Shown here piece after piece: positions 1-8,407 of a stretch of 25,071 nucleotides of DNA (its first letter is position 1; every line of letters begins with the position of its first letter). The position numbers and the translations under genes are program-made. Source of the stretch: Saprospiraceae bacterium (GTDB lineage: Bacteria; Bacteroidota; Bacteroidia; Chitinophagales; Saprospiraceae); assembly GCA_016787375.1 (NCBI GenBank), contig JAEUUM010000451.1, positions 1-25,071 on the forward strand, given 5' to 3'. Below the pieces are notes generated by a model, which worked only from the letters and a program-made list of their open reading frames with translations, was not told where the DNA came from and did no database searches.

Positions 1-962
1 ACTTGAGAAGAAGCACGAGAACAGATGTTGTAAATAGTTTACTGATTGGCTTTCCGACTGGCCTGAGACTAGAAAGCGGAAATTCAGAAAATGCATTTTT
101 AACAGATGCTACACTGAAGTTGAACAACAATATTGTTGCCGGAATGACTAAAAATATTGATTCAACCAGCACAAACTACAACGCAGTAAAGACATTATTC
201 GAATCAAAAAACGAGTACAAAACATTAGCAGACTTGAAAGTAAGTTCTTTGTCAAATGACAAACCTGAGCCACTACCAACTGCGGGTTCTCCATTATTAA
301 CTGGTTCTAGCTTTGCAGGAATGCCGGCATTTTTTGAAGCAGTAGCATACAGGGGCGCATTTGGTTCTGAAAATTGGACAAAATGCTGGTGCGAATTTGA
401 CCCTCAAAATGCTGATTATAGTTCTACTCCATTGCAATATTTTCAAGACCCGGGAGATCCAGGTACAATTGTAACAGGCGGTAATTCTGTGGCATTCACT
501 GCACCTGTTGGAGCAAATTTAACTTACTCTTGGGATTTTGGTGTGTCAGGTATTTCAACAGATGTTTCAACAGATGTTAATCCTACTTATGTTTATCAAA
601 CCAAAGGGACATACACTGTAACTTTGACAATTACCAATGCCAGAGGCTGTGTATTGGTAAAGACTAAACAAGTTGATGTGACTGTTTCGACAAATGAAAT
701 CAAGGAAGTCAGCCAGTTTGATCTTTACCCTAATCCTGTTTCAGAACAGTTGGTGATCGAGATCAATTCTACAGACAATTTTGATGCTCAATACAGAATT
801 GTTCAGGCAAATGGCAGCATTCTGAAAGTTATCAATAACCCTATAACTCAAGGTTCAAATAACACCATCGTTCCTGTAAGTGAACTGACTTCAGGATATT
901 ATATCCTTCAGTTAATATCTGACAAAGGAATGATTACAAAGAAGTTTGTTGTTAAACACTAG
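1..962 (+). CDS. Secreted PKD-domain protein with T9SS sorting domain (3' part)
   Basis: Only the C-terminal ~319 residues are present; the frame is open to the left edge, so the real start lies outside the window. About residues 100-135 carry a pattern (YRGAFG..NW...W..FDPQN) that I associate with large Bacteroidota surface proteins. Residues ~160-230 form a PKD domain (YSWDFG ... PTYVY...GTYTVTLTITN). The last ~80 residues are a T9SS type A sorting domain: FDLYPNPVSEQ opens it and GYYILQLISDKG...KKFVV closes it. The product should be exported by Sec, carried over the outer membrane by T9SS and attached or released at the surface. Its specific function cannot be told from this part. A strong terminator follows 20 nt after the stop. 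Confidence 0.88.
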   Translation, partial: LRRSTRTDVVNSLLIGFPTGLRLESGNSENAFLTDATLKLNNNIVAGMTKNIDSTSTNYNAVKTLFESKNEYKTLADLKVSSLSNDKPEPLPTAGSPLLTGSSFAGMPAFFEAVAYRGAFGSENWTKCWCEFDPQNADYSSTPLQYFQDPGDPGTIVTGGNSVAFTAPVGANLTYSWDFGVSGISTDVSTDVNPTYVYQTKGTYTVTLTITNARGCVLVKTKQVDVTVSTNEIKEVSQFDLYPNPVSEQLVIEINSTDNFDAQYRIVQANGSILKVINNPITQGSNNTIVPVSELTSGYYILQLISDKGMITKKFVVKH

Positions 963-982
963 TAAAACGTTTTAGCTGAATG

Positions 983-1015
983 GCCACAACCTGGTAAAGG
1001 GTTGTGGCTTTTTTT
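983..1015 (+). terminator. Rho-independent terminator of the PKD/T9SS gene
   Basis: Perfect 9-bp stem GCCACAACC / GGTTGTGGC (983-991 with 1000-1008), 8-nt loop, then seven T residues. It sits directly after the stop of the PKD gene and separates it from the MFS gene. Confidence 0.93.
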
Positions 1016-1123
1016 ATTTATTCAGATCTTTAGGTTCAACATTAACATTAAACATTTCGAATATAAAATCCACTAAAAGCTTTGAACGCTACATTTCAAT
1101 TTCAAAATTCACTCAAAGTTTGT

Positions 1124-1131
1124 TAGGTTTG
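1124..1131 (+). promoter_or_regulatory. Bacteroidota -7 element (TAGGTTTG) for the MFS gene
   Basis: Exact match to the Bacteroidota -7 consensus TAnnTTTG, ending 16 nt before the TTG start at 1148, so the 5' leader would be only about 10 nt. No TTTG is seen at the usual -33 distance, so this is a motif match plus position only. Confidence 0.4.
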
Positions 1132-1147
1132 AATGTAAATTGATAAG

Positions 1148-2320
1148 TTGAAGCATATTTCTAGAACGATTTGGATTCTATCACTTGTATCCTTGTTTAC
1201 AGATACGGCAAGTGAAATGTTGTATCCGGTGATGCCAATATATCTAAAATCTATTGGCTTTTCGGTGCTTTTTATCGGTATTCTTGAAGGAATAGCTGAA
1301 GCTACTGCCGGATTAAGCAAGGCATATTTTGGGAAATTGTCAGATGCGAGTGGAAAAAGATTACCATTTGTACAGGCAGGTTATGCATTAAGTGCAATTT
1401 CAAAACCAATGATGGCTTTGTTCAGGTTTCCTGTTTGGGTATTTTTTTCCCGAACGTTAGATCGACTGGGCAAAGGTGTAAGGACAGGTGCCAGAGATGC
1501 AATGTTATCAGAGGAAGCAACCCCGGAAACAAAAGGCAAGGTTTTTGGATTTCATCGATCAATGGATACTCTTGGCGCGGTATTGGGGCCTGCAATTGCA
1601 TTGGTGTTTTTATATTTTCATCCTAACCAATATAATTTTCTTTTTTTTATTGCTTTTTTACCTGGATTTTTAGCGATAGTCGCATCGTTTTTGCTTAACG
1701 ACAAAACAAGACCTGAATCGAAGCAAATTCAAAAGTTTACGTTTTTTTCATCTTTTAAATATTGGAGAGAAAGCTCCATTGAATATCGGAAGTTGCTTGG
1801 CGGTTTGTTGTTTTTTGCACTGATGAATAGTTCAGATGTTTTTTTGCTTTTGAAAGCTAAAGAAAGCGGTCTTGGCGACACACAAGTAATAGCTGTTTAT
1901 ATATTTTACAACCTTGTTTACGCCTTGAGTGCTTTTCCATTGGGCATATTAGCCGACAGAGTGGGACTTAGAAAGATGTTTATGTTTGGTGTGGCAATAT
2001 TTGCAACCGTGTACATTTGTATGGGCTTTCAGACAAATTTTTATATGATGGCGGCACTATTTTTTATGTATGGAATATATGCTGCGGCCACTGAAGGTAT
2101 ATCAAAGGCTTGGATCAGCAACATTTCAGAAAAACAGGATGTTGCTACTGCCATTGGTACCTATTCGGGTTTTCAGAGTATAGCGACCATGTTTTCAAGC
2201 AGCATTGCCGGATTGGTATGGTATAATTTTGGCGCGGCTAAAACCTTTTTGATATCAGGTATTGGTGCCGTTTTAGTTTTGGTATATTTCATGTTAAATA
2301 TTTCAAACTCAAAAAAATAG
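1148..2320 (+). CDS. Major facilitator superfamily (MFS) transporter
   Basis: A 390-residue, strongly hydrophobic inner-membrane protein with the ~12-helix layout of MFS carriers. Seen: MFS motif A in the first cytoplasmic loop (GKLSDASGKR, 62-71), a related copy in the second half (GILADRVGLRK), and RLGKGVRTGARDAML (~106-120), a signature of one MFS branch often annotated simply as 'MFS transporter'. The substrate cannot be inferred. TTG at 1148 is chosen because it gives a complete first helix and lies just after a -7 promoter match; the first ATG (residue 24) would cut into helix 1. It stands alone: a terminator lies upstream and 121 nt separate it from the metal-efflux operon downstream. 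No terminator is visible after it. Confidence 0.88.
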   Translation: MKHISRTIWILSLVSLFTDTASEMLYPVMPIYLKSIGFSVLFIGILEGIAEATAGLSKAYFGKLSDASGKRLPFVQAGYALSAISKPMMALFRFPVWVFFSRTLDRLGKGVRTGARDAMLSEEATPETKGKVFGFHRSMDTLGAVLGPAIALVFLYFHPNQYNFLFFIAFLPGFLAIVASFLLNDKTRPESKQIQKFTFFSSFKYWRESSIEYRKLLGGLLFFALMNSSDVFLLLKAKESGLGDTQVIAVYIFYNLVYALSAFPLGILADRVGLRKMFMFGVAIFATVYICMGFQTNFYMMAALFFMYGIYAAATEGISKAWISNISEKQDVATAIGTYSGFQSIATMFSSSIAGLVWYNFGAAKTFLISGIGAVLVLVYFMLNISNSKK

Positions 2321-2428
2321 AATCATTTGTTCTGATTTTCTAAATATTTTAAATTCCTGATAATTTTGATGAAATTGAAACCAATACTCAGCTGATAATA
2401 ATCATGGTTTTTTTTGTTTAAAATTGTC

Positions 2429-2436
2429 TAATTTTG
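2429..2436 (+). promoter_or_regulatory. Possible -7 element (TAATTTTG) of the metal-efflux operon
   Basis: Exact TAnnTTTG match just upstream of the first gene of the efflux operon. A TTTG lies upstream (2413-2416), but with only 12 nt between the boxes, shorter than usual. If used, transcription would begin at about the GTG start codon (2442), giving a leaderless mRNA. Motif-based only. Confidence 0.33.
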
Positions 2437-2441
2437 TGTTT

Positions 2442-2828
2442 GTGAAGAGAGTCTATTCCTTATTATTTCTGTTGCTTTACCTGATATCCTCGGTTGAAGG
2501 TTATCAGTTATTGAAATTTCCCAAGTTAGTTGAGCACTTACGCGAGCATCGTATCAAGGAAAAAGATTTATCACTAGTTAATTTCTTAGTGATGCATTAC
2601 ATAGGTAACAAACAACCTGATGCTGACCATAAAGATGATATGCAACTTCCTTTCAAAACTCATGCAGAATGTATGAACGGTGGTTTGGTAATTATTCTGC
2701 CACCCGAACATATTTCTATATTGCACATGAATAATTTTGGTTTTGAGGGAGAACCAATGTTTTACCTAAAAAAGGTAAATGATTTTAAACTTTCCTCTTC
2801 CATTTGGCAGCCTCCCCAATTTTGCTAA
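2442..2828 (+). CDS. Small exported His/Asp-rich protein, first gene of the metal-efflux operon
   Basis: A 128-residue protein with an N-terminal signal peptide or anchor (MKRVYSLLFLLLYLISSVEG). The mature part is unusually rich in possible metal ligands: His at 32, 36, 52, 63, 74, 90 and 95, the cluster DADHKDD at ~60-66, and single Cys at 77 and at the very C-terminus. The block MHYIGNKQPDADHKDDMQLP followed by FKTH looks like a conserved core; I believe related small hypothetical proteins occur beside CzcA-type pumps in Bacteroidota, but this is from memory. GTG 2442 is preferred over TTG 2424 because it puts Lys-Arg directly before the hydrophobic core. A periplasmic metal-binding or sensing accessory is inferred from composition and position only. 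Confidence 0.72.
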   Translation: MKRVYSLLFLLLYLISSVEGYQLLKFPKLVEHLREHRIKEKDLSLVNFLVMHYIGNKQPDADHKDDMQLPFKTHAECMNGGLVIILPPEHISILHMNNFGFEGEPMFYLKKVNDFKLSSSIWQPPQFC

Positions 2829-2922
2829 ATTAATTTTTTATTATTTTGGATGACAAATTGTGTTTCAATTTGACTCATCGGTATGCTTATTTTAAAATTA
2901 ATTGGCAAAAGTTTACAATATT

Positions 2923-5900
2923 ATGCTTACAAGAATTATTGGATTTTCAATAAATAACAAACTTATCATTGGTTTATTAGTATTGGCTTTAATTGGCTAT
3001 GGTGCCTATGAAGTTGGCAGATTGCCTATAGATGCGGTACCTGATATTACAGATAATCAGGTTCAAATAATAACAACGTCACCTGCTTTGGGTGCACCTG
3101 ATGTTGAACGATTTATAACATTTCCAATCGAGCAAGCGAACAGCAATATTCCGGGTTTGAAACAAATAAGAAGTTTTTCAAGATTTGGTTTATCAGTGGT
3201 TACCATTGTGTTTGAAGATGGTATAGATGTCTATTGGGCACGTCAACAAGTTTCAGAAAGATTGCAAATTGTGAGACAACAAATACCGCAATCTTTTGGT
3301 TCGCCTGAAATAGCACCAATTACCACTGGCTTGGGTGAAATCTATCAATACTCCATAAGGGCAGAAAAAGGATATGAAAATAAATATGATGTGACAGAGT
3401 TGCGTACCATTCAAGATTGGTTGGTAAGAAGGCAACTGCTCGGTGTCAAAGGCGTGGCAGATGTTGCCAGTTTTGGTGGATTTCTAAAACAATATGAAGT
3501 TGCAGTTAATCCTTCAAAATTATTGGCTACAAATGTGACCATTCATGAAGTCTTTAAGGCTCTTGAAGAAAATAACCAAAATACAGGTGGAGCTTACATC
3601 GAGAAAGGCCCTACAGTTTTGTTCATAAGATCCGAAGGCCTGGTGGGCAATATCCAGGATATTGAAAACATCATAATCAAGCGATTGGAAGATGGTTCCC
3701 CACTTCATGTTCGTGATGTGGCAGATGTCAAAATCGGTTCTGCCACTAGATATGGCGCCATGACACGCAATGGTGAAGGCGAGGTGGCTGGTGCAGTGGT
3801 AATGATGCTAAAAGGCGCAAACAGCAGTAGTGTCATAAAATCTGTTAAAGAACAAATTGAAAAAATCAAAAAAACATTACCAAAGGGTGTTATAATTGAT
3901 CCGTTTCTTGATCGTACCAAAATGGTCAATAATTCAATCAGCACAGTCGTAAGAAATTTAATTGAAGGGGCTTTGATTGTGATTTTTGTTTTGGTTTTGT
4001 TTCTTGGGAACTTCAGAGCCGGACTGCTAGTTGCATCAGTTATACCATTGGCTATGCTCTTTGCAATCATAATGATGAACACTTTTGGTGTAAGTGGCAA
4101 TCTTATGAGTCTTGGTGCACTTGATTTTGGATTGATTGTGGACGGTGCTGTTATCATAGTTGAAGCGGTTTTACATACTCTTACCCATTCAAAACATTTT
4201 AATCCGATTAACAGTCTTACGCAGAAGGAAATGGACAATCAGGTAAAAACATCTGCCGGCAAAATGATGAACAGTGCTGTATTTGGTCAAATTATCATAC
4301 TCATTGTTTACCTCCCTATTTTCACTTTACAAGGTATCGAAGGCAAAATGTTTAAACCCATGGCACAGACTGTGGCTTTTGCTTTGATTGGAGCCTTTGT
4401 ATTGTCATTAACTTACATCCCGATGGTTAGTGCTTTGTTCCTGTCCAGAAAAATATCGCACAAGAAGACTTTTTCAGATAAAATGATGGAACGAATTGAG
4501 TACTTCTATCAACACTTACTTGAACGACTTTTAAATTTTCCAAAGTTGGTTTTATCGGTAGTTTTTGTTTTGTTTGCGGTGGCCGTAATCATTCTAAGTA
4601 ATTTGGGCGGTGAATTTATACCAACTTTACCGGAGGGAGATTTTGCCGTTGACACCAGGGTATTACCGGGCAGTAGTCTCACAACCTCGACAGATGCAGT
4701 TCAGAGAAGTCAAAAAATACTTCTCTCAAAATTTCCTGAGATTGAGCAAATTGTTGGAAAAACCGGAAGCAGCGAAATCCCTACTGACCCAATGCCCATT
4801 GATGCAAGCGACATGATGATAATTTTAAAACCGCGAAATGAATGGACTTCTGCAAATAACTACAACGCTCTCTCTGAAAAAATGGCAAAAGAACTTGAAT
4901 CAATACCCGGTGTAACTTATTCGTTTCAATATCCGGTGGCCATGCGTTTCAATGAATTAATGACTGGAGCCAGACAAGATGTAGTTTGTAAAATTTTTGG
5001 CGAAAATATAGACACCCTCTCAAAATATGCTGAAAAATTAGGTGATATAAGCAAACAAGTAGAGGGATCACAAAATATCTATGTTGAAACGGTATCCGGT
5101 ATTCCGCAGATTGTAATAAAATATGACAGGAGCCAAATTTCGCAATATGGTTTAAATATTTCAGAAGTGAATAAAGCGCTCAATACGGCTTTTGCAGGTC
5201 AAAGCAGTGGAATGGTTTATGAAGGTGAAAGGAAATTTGATCTAGTAGTGAGGGTCGGACAAGGCCAAAGAAAAGATTTGATGGATGTACAAAATTTATT
5301 GATACCTACTCCAAGTGGCACGCAAATCCCTTTAAAAAATGTCGCAAATATTGAGGTTGTTAATGGAGTTAATCAAATACAAAGAGAAAATGCACAAAGA
5401 AGGATTATTGTGGGATTTAACGTAAGAGAAAAGGATGTCCAAACGACAGTGTCTGACTTACAAAAAAAAGTAGATTCACAATTGAAACTTCCTGCAGGGT
5501 ATTTCATTACATACGGTGGGGCATTTGAAAATCTAAAACAGGCTAAAGACAGATTAAGCATCGCCGTCCCGGTTTCACTTTTGCTGATATTTATCCTTTT
5601 GTACTTTGCATTCCAGTCATTTAAATATGGGTTGCTTATTTATACTGCAATTCCACTTTCTGCAATTGGCGGAGTGCTTGCTTTGGCTTCAAGGGGTATG
5701 CCTTTTAGTATTTCTGCTGGTGTTGGGTTCATTGCTTTATTTGGAGTAGCGGTATTGAACGGAATTGTATTGATTGCCGAATTCAACCGACAAAAAGAAC
5801 AAGGTTTAAAGGACTTAAAGCGAATTGTTATTATGGGTGGTAAAATACGTCTTCGACCAGTATTAATGACTGCTTTTGTTGCTTCATTTGGTTTTCTTCC

Positions 5901-7269
5901 AATGGCTTTAAGTTCAGGAGAAGGTGCAGAAGTTCAAAGGCCTCTGGCAACAGTTGTCATTGGTGGATTAATGGTTGCCACTTTTCTTACACTATTTGTT
6001 TTGCCTGTGTTATACATTTTATTTGAAAGGGGTGTGCGCTCAAAACTTCTCAAACACACTGTCGGAGCAGTTATAATAATCTTTTGGTTACAACCAGCAG
6101 CAGCTCAACAACCAATTAATTTGCAAGAGGCAATAGAACTGGCCATAAAAAATAATCGCGAATTAAAATCTGAAAAATTGAATATTGAGTATTTGCAAAA
6201 ACTAAAAGATGCTGCAATCAACATTCCTTCAACAAATGTCGGATTTGAATACGGTCAACTGAATTCTGCATTTTATGACAACAGATTTTTGATTTCACAA
6301 AGTTTCAAGTTTCCTGCAGTCTACAGATCTCAAAAAAAATTGGCAGATGCCGAACTTCAAAACGGAATTGTAAATACACATTTTAAAGAACTCGAATTGA
6401 AGAAAGAAGTTAGTATGGTATATTACGATTTGCTTTACATGCAGGAGAAACAGAGGATTTTGTTGAGCACAGATAGTTTATTTCAGATTTTTTTGGCGAA
6501 AACCAGCTTTAGGTACGAAAAGGGAGAGAGTAATATTTTAGAGAAAACAACCGCCGAATTATTAATTGGCAATATTAAATCCCAACTCCGGGAAATACAA
6601 TTTGATTATGGTACACTTATGTTAAAGTTTAAGTGGCTTTTAAACTCCGATTCTGATTTTCAGGTGTTGTCCTCTGAATTTAAACGACAAATACCGGATT
6701 TACTTGAGCAACAAAAATTAACAGACCATCCATTTTTAAAAAGGCTGGAACAACAAAATGTAATCACCAGAGCCAAATTTGATCTCGAGAAGTCTAAACA
6801 AATGCCGGATATTTTATTGGGTTACAATGATATGAGTATGTTAGGTACAGGTGCAAATGATAGAATTTACACATCAAGAAATTCAAGATTCAGGTCTTTC
6901 CAAATTGGATTTGGGGTTCCGATATTTTTCCGGGCTCAAAAATATATCGTGGAATCAGAAAAAATAAAAGTTGGGATTGCCGAAAATGAATTTGAAGTAG
7001 GAAAAACGCATTTCAAGCTTCAATATGATATGGCAAATTTGCGATTAAACAAAAACTTACAAACGCTTAATTATTTCGAAAAAGTAGGTTTGTTGAAGGC
7101 GGACACCATCCTTTCTACCGCTAAAAAGCAATTTGAGGCAGGAGAAATTAATTACCTAGAATGGACCATGCTGGTCAATAACGCAGTCAATATCAGGAGC
7201 GAGTACATCGACTCAGTAAAGAATTTCAACGAAAGTGTTCTTGAAATTGAATCATTTATTAACCATTAA
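2923..7269 (+). CDS. czcA: CzcA/CusA-type heavy-metal RND pump fused to a TolC-like outer-membrane factor
   Basis: A 1448-residue fusion. Residues 1-~1035 are a heavy-metal RND transporter: N-terminal helix, the N-terminal motif GRLPIDAVPDITDNQVQI, and the TM4 signature DFGLIVDGAVIIVE, whose D401, D407 and E414 correspond to the proton-relay residues D402, D408 and E415 of the classic CzcA. Residues ~1047-1061 form a hydrophobic stretch ending PAAA|QQ, which looks like an internal signal peptide with a signal peptidase I site. Residues 1062-1448 are an outer-membrane efflux (TolC/CzcC) domain starting INLQEAIELAIKNNREL, with coiled-coil helices. This fusion recurs in Bacteroidota. ATG 2923 is chosen over TTG 2902 because it matches family numbering and start. 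The adaptor gene follows after 13 nt. A divalent or monovalent metal (Co/Zn/Cd or Cu/Ag) is the likely substrate; which one is not readable. Confidence 0.94.
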   Translation: MLTRIIGFSINNKLIIGLLVLALIGYGAYEVGRLPIDAVPDITDNQVQIITTSPALGAPDVERFITFPIEQANSNIPGLKQIRSFSRFGLSVVTIVFEDGIDVYWARQQVSERLQIVRQQIPQSFGSPEIAPITTGLGEIYQYSIRAEKGYENKYDVTELRTIQDWLVRRQLLGVKGVADVASFGGFLKQYEVAVNPSKLLATNVTIHEVFKALEENNQNTGGAYIEKGPTVLFIRSEGLVGNIQDIENIIIKRLEDGSPLHVRDVADVKIGSATRYGAMTRNGEGEVAGAVVMMLKGANSSSVIKSVKEQIEKIKKTLPKGVIIDPFLDRTKMVNNSISTVVRNLIEGALIVIFVLVLFLGNFRAGLLVASVIPLAMLFAIIMMNTFGVSGNLMSLGALDFGLIVDGAVIIVEAVLHTLTHSKHFNPINSLTQKEMDNQVKTSAGKMMNSAVFGQIIILIVYLPIFTLQGIEGKMFKPMAQTVAFALIGAFVLSLTYIPMVSALFLSRKISHKKTFSDKMMERIEYFYQHLLERLLNFPKLVLSVVFVLFAVAVIILSNLGGEFIPTLPEGDFAVDTRVLPGSSLTTSTDAVQRSQKILLSKFPEIEQIVGKTGSSEIPTDPMPIDASDMMIILKPRNEWTSANNYNALSEKMAKELESIPGVTYSFQYPVAMRFNELMTGARQDVVCKIFGENIDTLSKYAEKLGDISKQVEGSQNIYVETVSGIPQIVIKYDRSQISQYGLNISEVNKALNTAFAGQSSGMVYEGERKFDLVVRVGQGQRKDLMDVQNLLIPTPSGTQIPLKNVANIEVVNGVNQIQRENAQRRIIVGFNVREKDVQTTVSDLQKKVDSQLKLPAGYFITYGGAFENLKQAKDRLSIAVPVSLLLIFILLYFAFQSFKYGLLIYTAIPLSAIGGVLALASRGMPFSISAGVGFIALFGVAVLNGIVLIAEFNRQKEQGLKDLKRIVIMGGKIRLRPVLMTAFVASFGFLPMALSSGEGAEVQRPLATVVIGGLMVATFLTLFVLPVLYILFERGVRSKLLKHTVGAVIIIFWLQPAAAQQPINLQEAIELAIKNNRELKSEKLNIEYLQKLKDAAINIPSTNVGFEYGQLNSAFYDNRFLISQSFKFPAVYRSQKKLADAELQNGIVNTHFKELELKKEVSMVYYDLLYMQEKQRILLSTDSLFQIFLAKTSFRYEKGESNILEKTTAELLIGNIKSQLREIQFDYGTLMLKFKWLLNSDSDFQVLSSEFKRQIPDLLEQQKLTDHPFLKRLEQQNVITRAKFDLEKSKQMPDILLGYNDMSMLGTGANDRIYTSRNSRFRSFQIGFGVPIFFRAQKYIVESEKIKVGIAENEFEVGKTHFKLQYDMANLRLNKNLQTLNYFEKVGLLKADTILSTAKKQFEAGEINYLEWTMLVNNAVNIRSEYIDSVKNFNESVLEIESFINH

Positions 7270-7282
7270 TCAAAAAATCATT

Positions 7283-8407
7283 ATGAAAAATATCATCATA
7301 GTATTGACCCTGGGATTTCTTTCGGGGTGTACAGGTAAAAGTAATCAGAAAGAAACAGCTACAACTAACCCAGAATCTAATATTTTAGAGCTGACAGACA
7401 ACCAAATTAAGAATATTGAGCTCAAAATCGGTGCTCCAAAAACTGCACCTGTCGCCGAAATAATTAAGCTGAATGGTAAAATTGATGTTCCACCACAAAA
7501 TATGGTTTCTGTGAGTATTCCGTTGGGTGGGTACCTCATTTCAACTAAATTGTTGCCGGGAATGCATGTTGTAAAGGGCGAAAATTTGGCAAGACTTGAA
7601 GATCAACAATATATTCAGTTGCAACAGGAATACTTGACAGCAAAATCAAGATTGGGGTTTGCGGAAAAAGAATTTGAAAGACAAAAAGAACTGAATTCAA
7701 GCAAATCGAGTAGCGATAAAATTTACCAGCAGGCATTAGTAGAAATGAATACTCTCAAAATAACCGTTAAAGCATTATCCGAAAAATTACGTTTAATAGG
7801 TTTAAGACCTGAGAATTTGACTGAGACCAATTTGTCGAGATATATTACTATTCCATCACCAATAAATGGTTATGTCTCTAAAGTGAATGTAAATATCGGT
7901 AAATACCTCAGCCCAACCGATGTTTTGTGCGAATTGGTTGATCCCTCGGATATTCACCTTGCATTGTCAGTATTTGAAAAAGATGTTGCAAAATTGGCAA
8001 TAGGTCAAAAGATATGGGCTTACACCAATCAAAATCCATTAAAAAAGTATCCATGTAGGATAATATTAATTGGGAAGGATTTTACTGCCGACAGAAGTGT
8101 GCTGATACATTGTCACTTTGATAAATACGATAAAAACTTAATCCCCGGGATGTATATGAATGCGGAGATTGAAACAAAAACAAGAACAGGAAGTGTTCTG
8201 CCGAATGAATCTATTGTGAATTATAATGGCAAAACTTTTATATTTATTGCAAAATCAAAAAATCAGTTTGAAATGATGGAAGTTAAAACCGGTAATTCTG
8301 AAAATGGATTTACTGAGGTTCAAATTGGAAATGAATCACTTGCCCAAAATTACGTACTTAAAGGTGCCTACCAGTTATTAATGACATTAAAAAACAAAGA
8401 AGAATGA
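7283..8407 (+). CDS. czcB: RND efflux periplasmic adaptor lipoprotein (CzcB/CusB-like)
   Basis: A 374-residue membrane-fusion protein joining the inner-membrane pump to the outer-membrane channel. The N-terminus MKNIIIVLTLGFLSGC is a lipoprotein signal with lipobox LSGC (Cys16 lipidated). After it come a first barrel-sandwich (lipoyl) half (VSIPLGGYLISTKLLPGMHVVKGENLARL), an alpha-hairpin (~110-175), the second half of the lipoyl fold (SPINGYVSKVNVNIGKYL) and a beta-barrel domain (LALSVFEKDVAKLAIGQKIWA). No His-rich N-terminal metal-binding extension is present. ATG 7283 is used because it begins the lipoprotein signal; a longer frame from 7235 would overlap the pump gene. Spacing is 13 nt to the pump and a 4-nt ATGA overlap with the next gene, so all are probably co-translated. 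Confidence 0.92.
   Translation: MKNIIIVLTLGFLSGCTGKSNQKETATTNPESNILELTDNQIKNIELKIGAPKTAPVAEIIKLNGKIDVPPQNMVSVSIPLGGYLISTKLLPGMHVVKGENLARLEDQQYIQLQQEYLTAKSRLGFAEKEFERQKELNSSKSSSDKIYQQALVEMNTLKITVKALSEKLRLIGLRPENLTETNLSRYITIPSPINGYVSKVNVNIGKYLSPTDVLCELVDPSDIHLALSVFEKDVAKLAIGQKIWAYTNQNPLKKYPCRIILIGKDFTADRSVLIHCHFDKYDKNLIPGMYMNAEIETKTRTGSVLPNESIVNYNGKTFIFIAKSKNQFEMMEVKTGNSENGFTEVQIGNESLAQNYVLKGAYQLLMTLKNKEE

Noticed and set aside
3705..4238. A 177-codon open frame antisense to the RND pump gene
   Set aside because: It lies fully inside the strongly conserved TM region of CzcA; its translation is low-complexity Ile/Thr/Ser and matches no known family, as expected for the mirror of a membrane protein.
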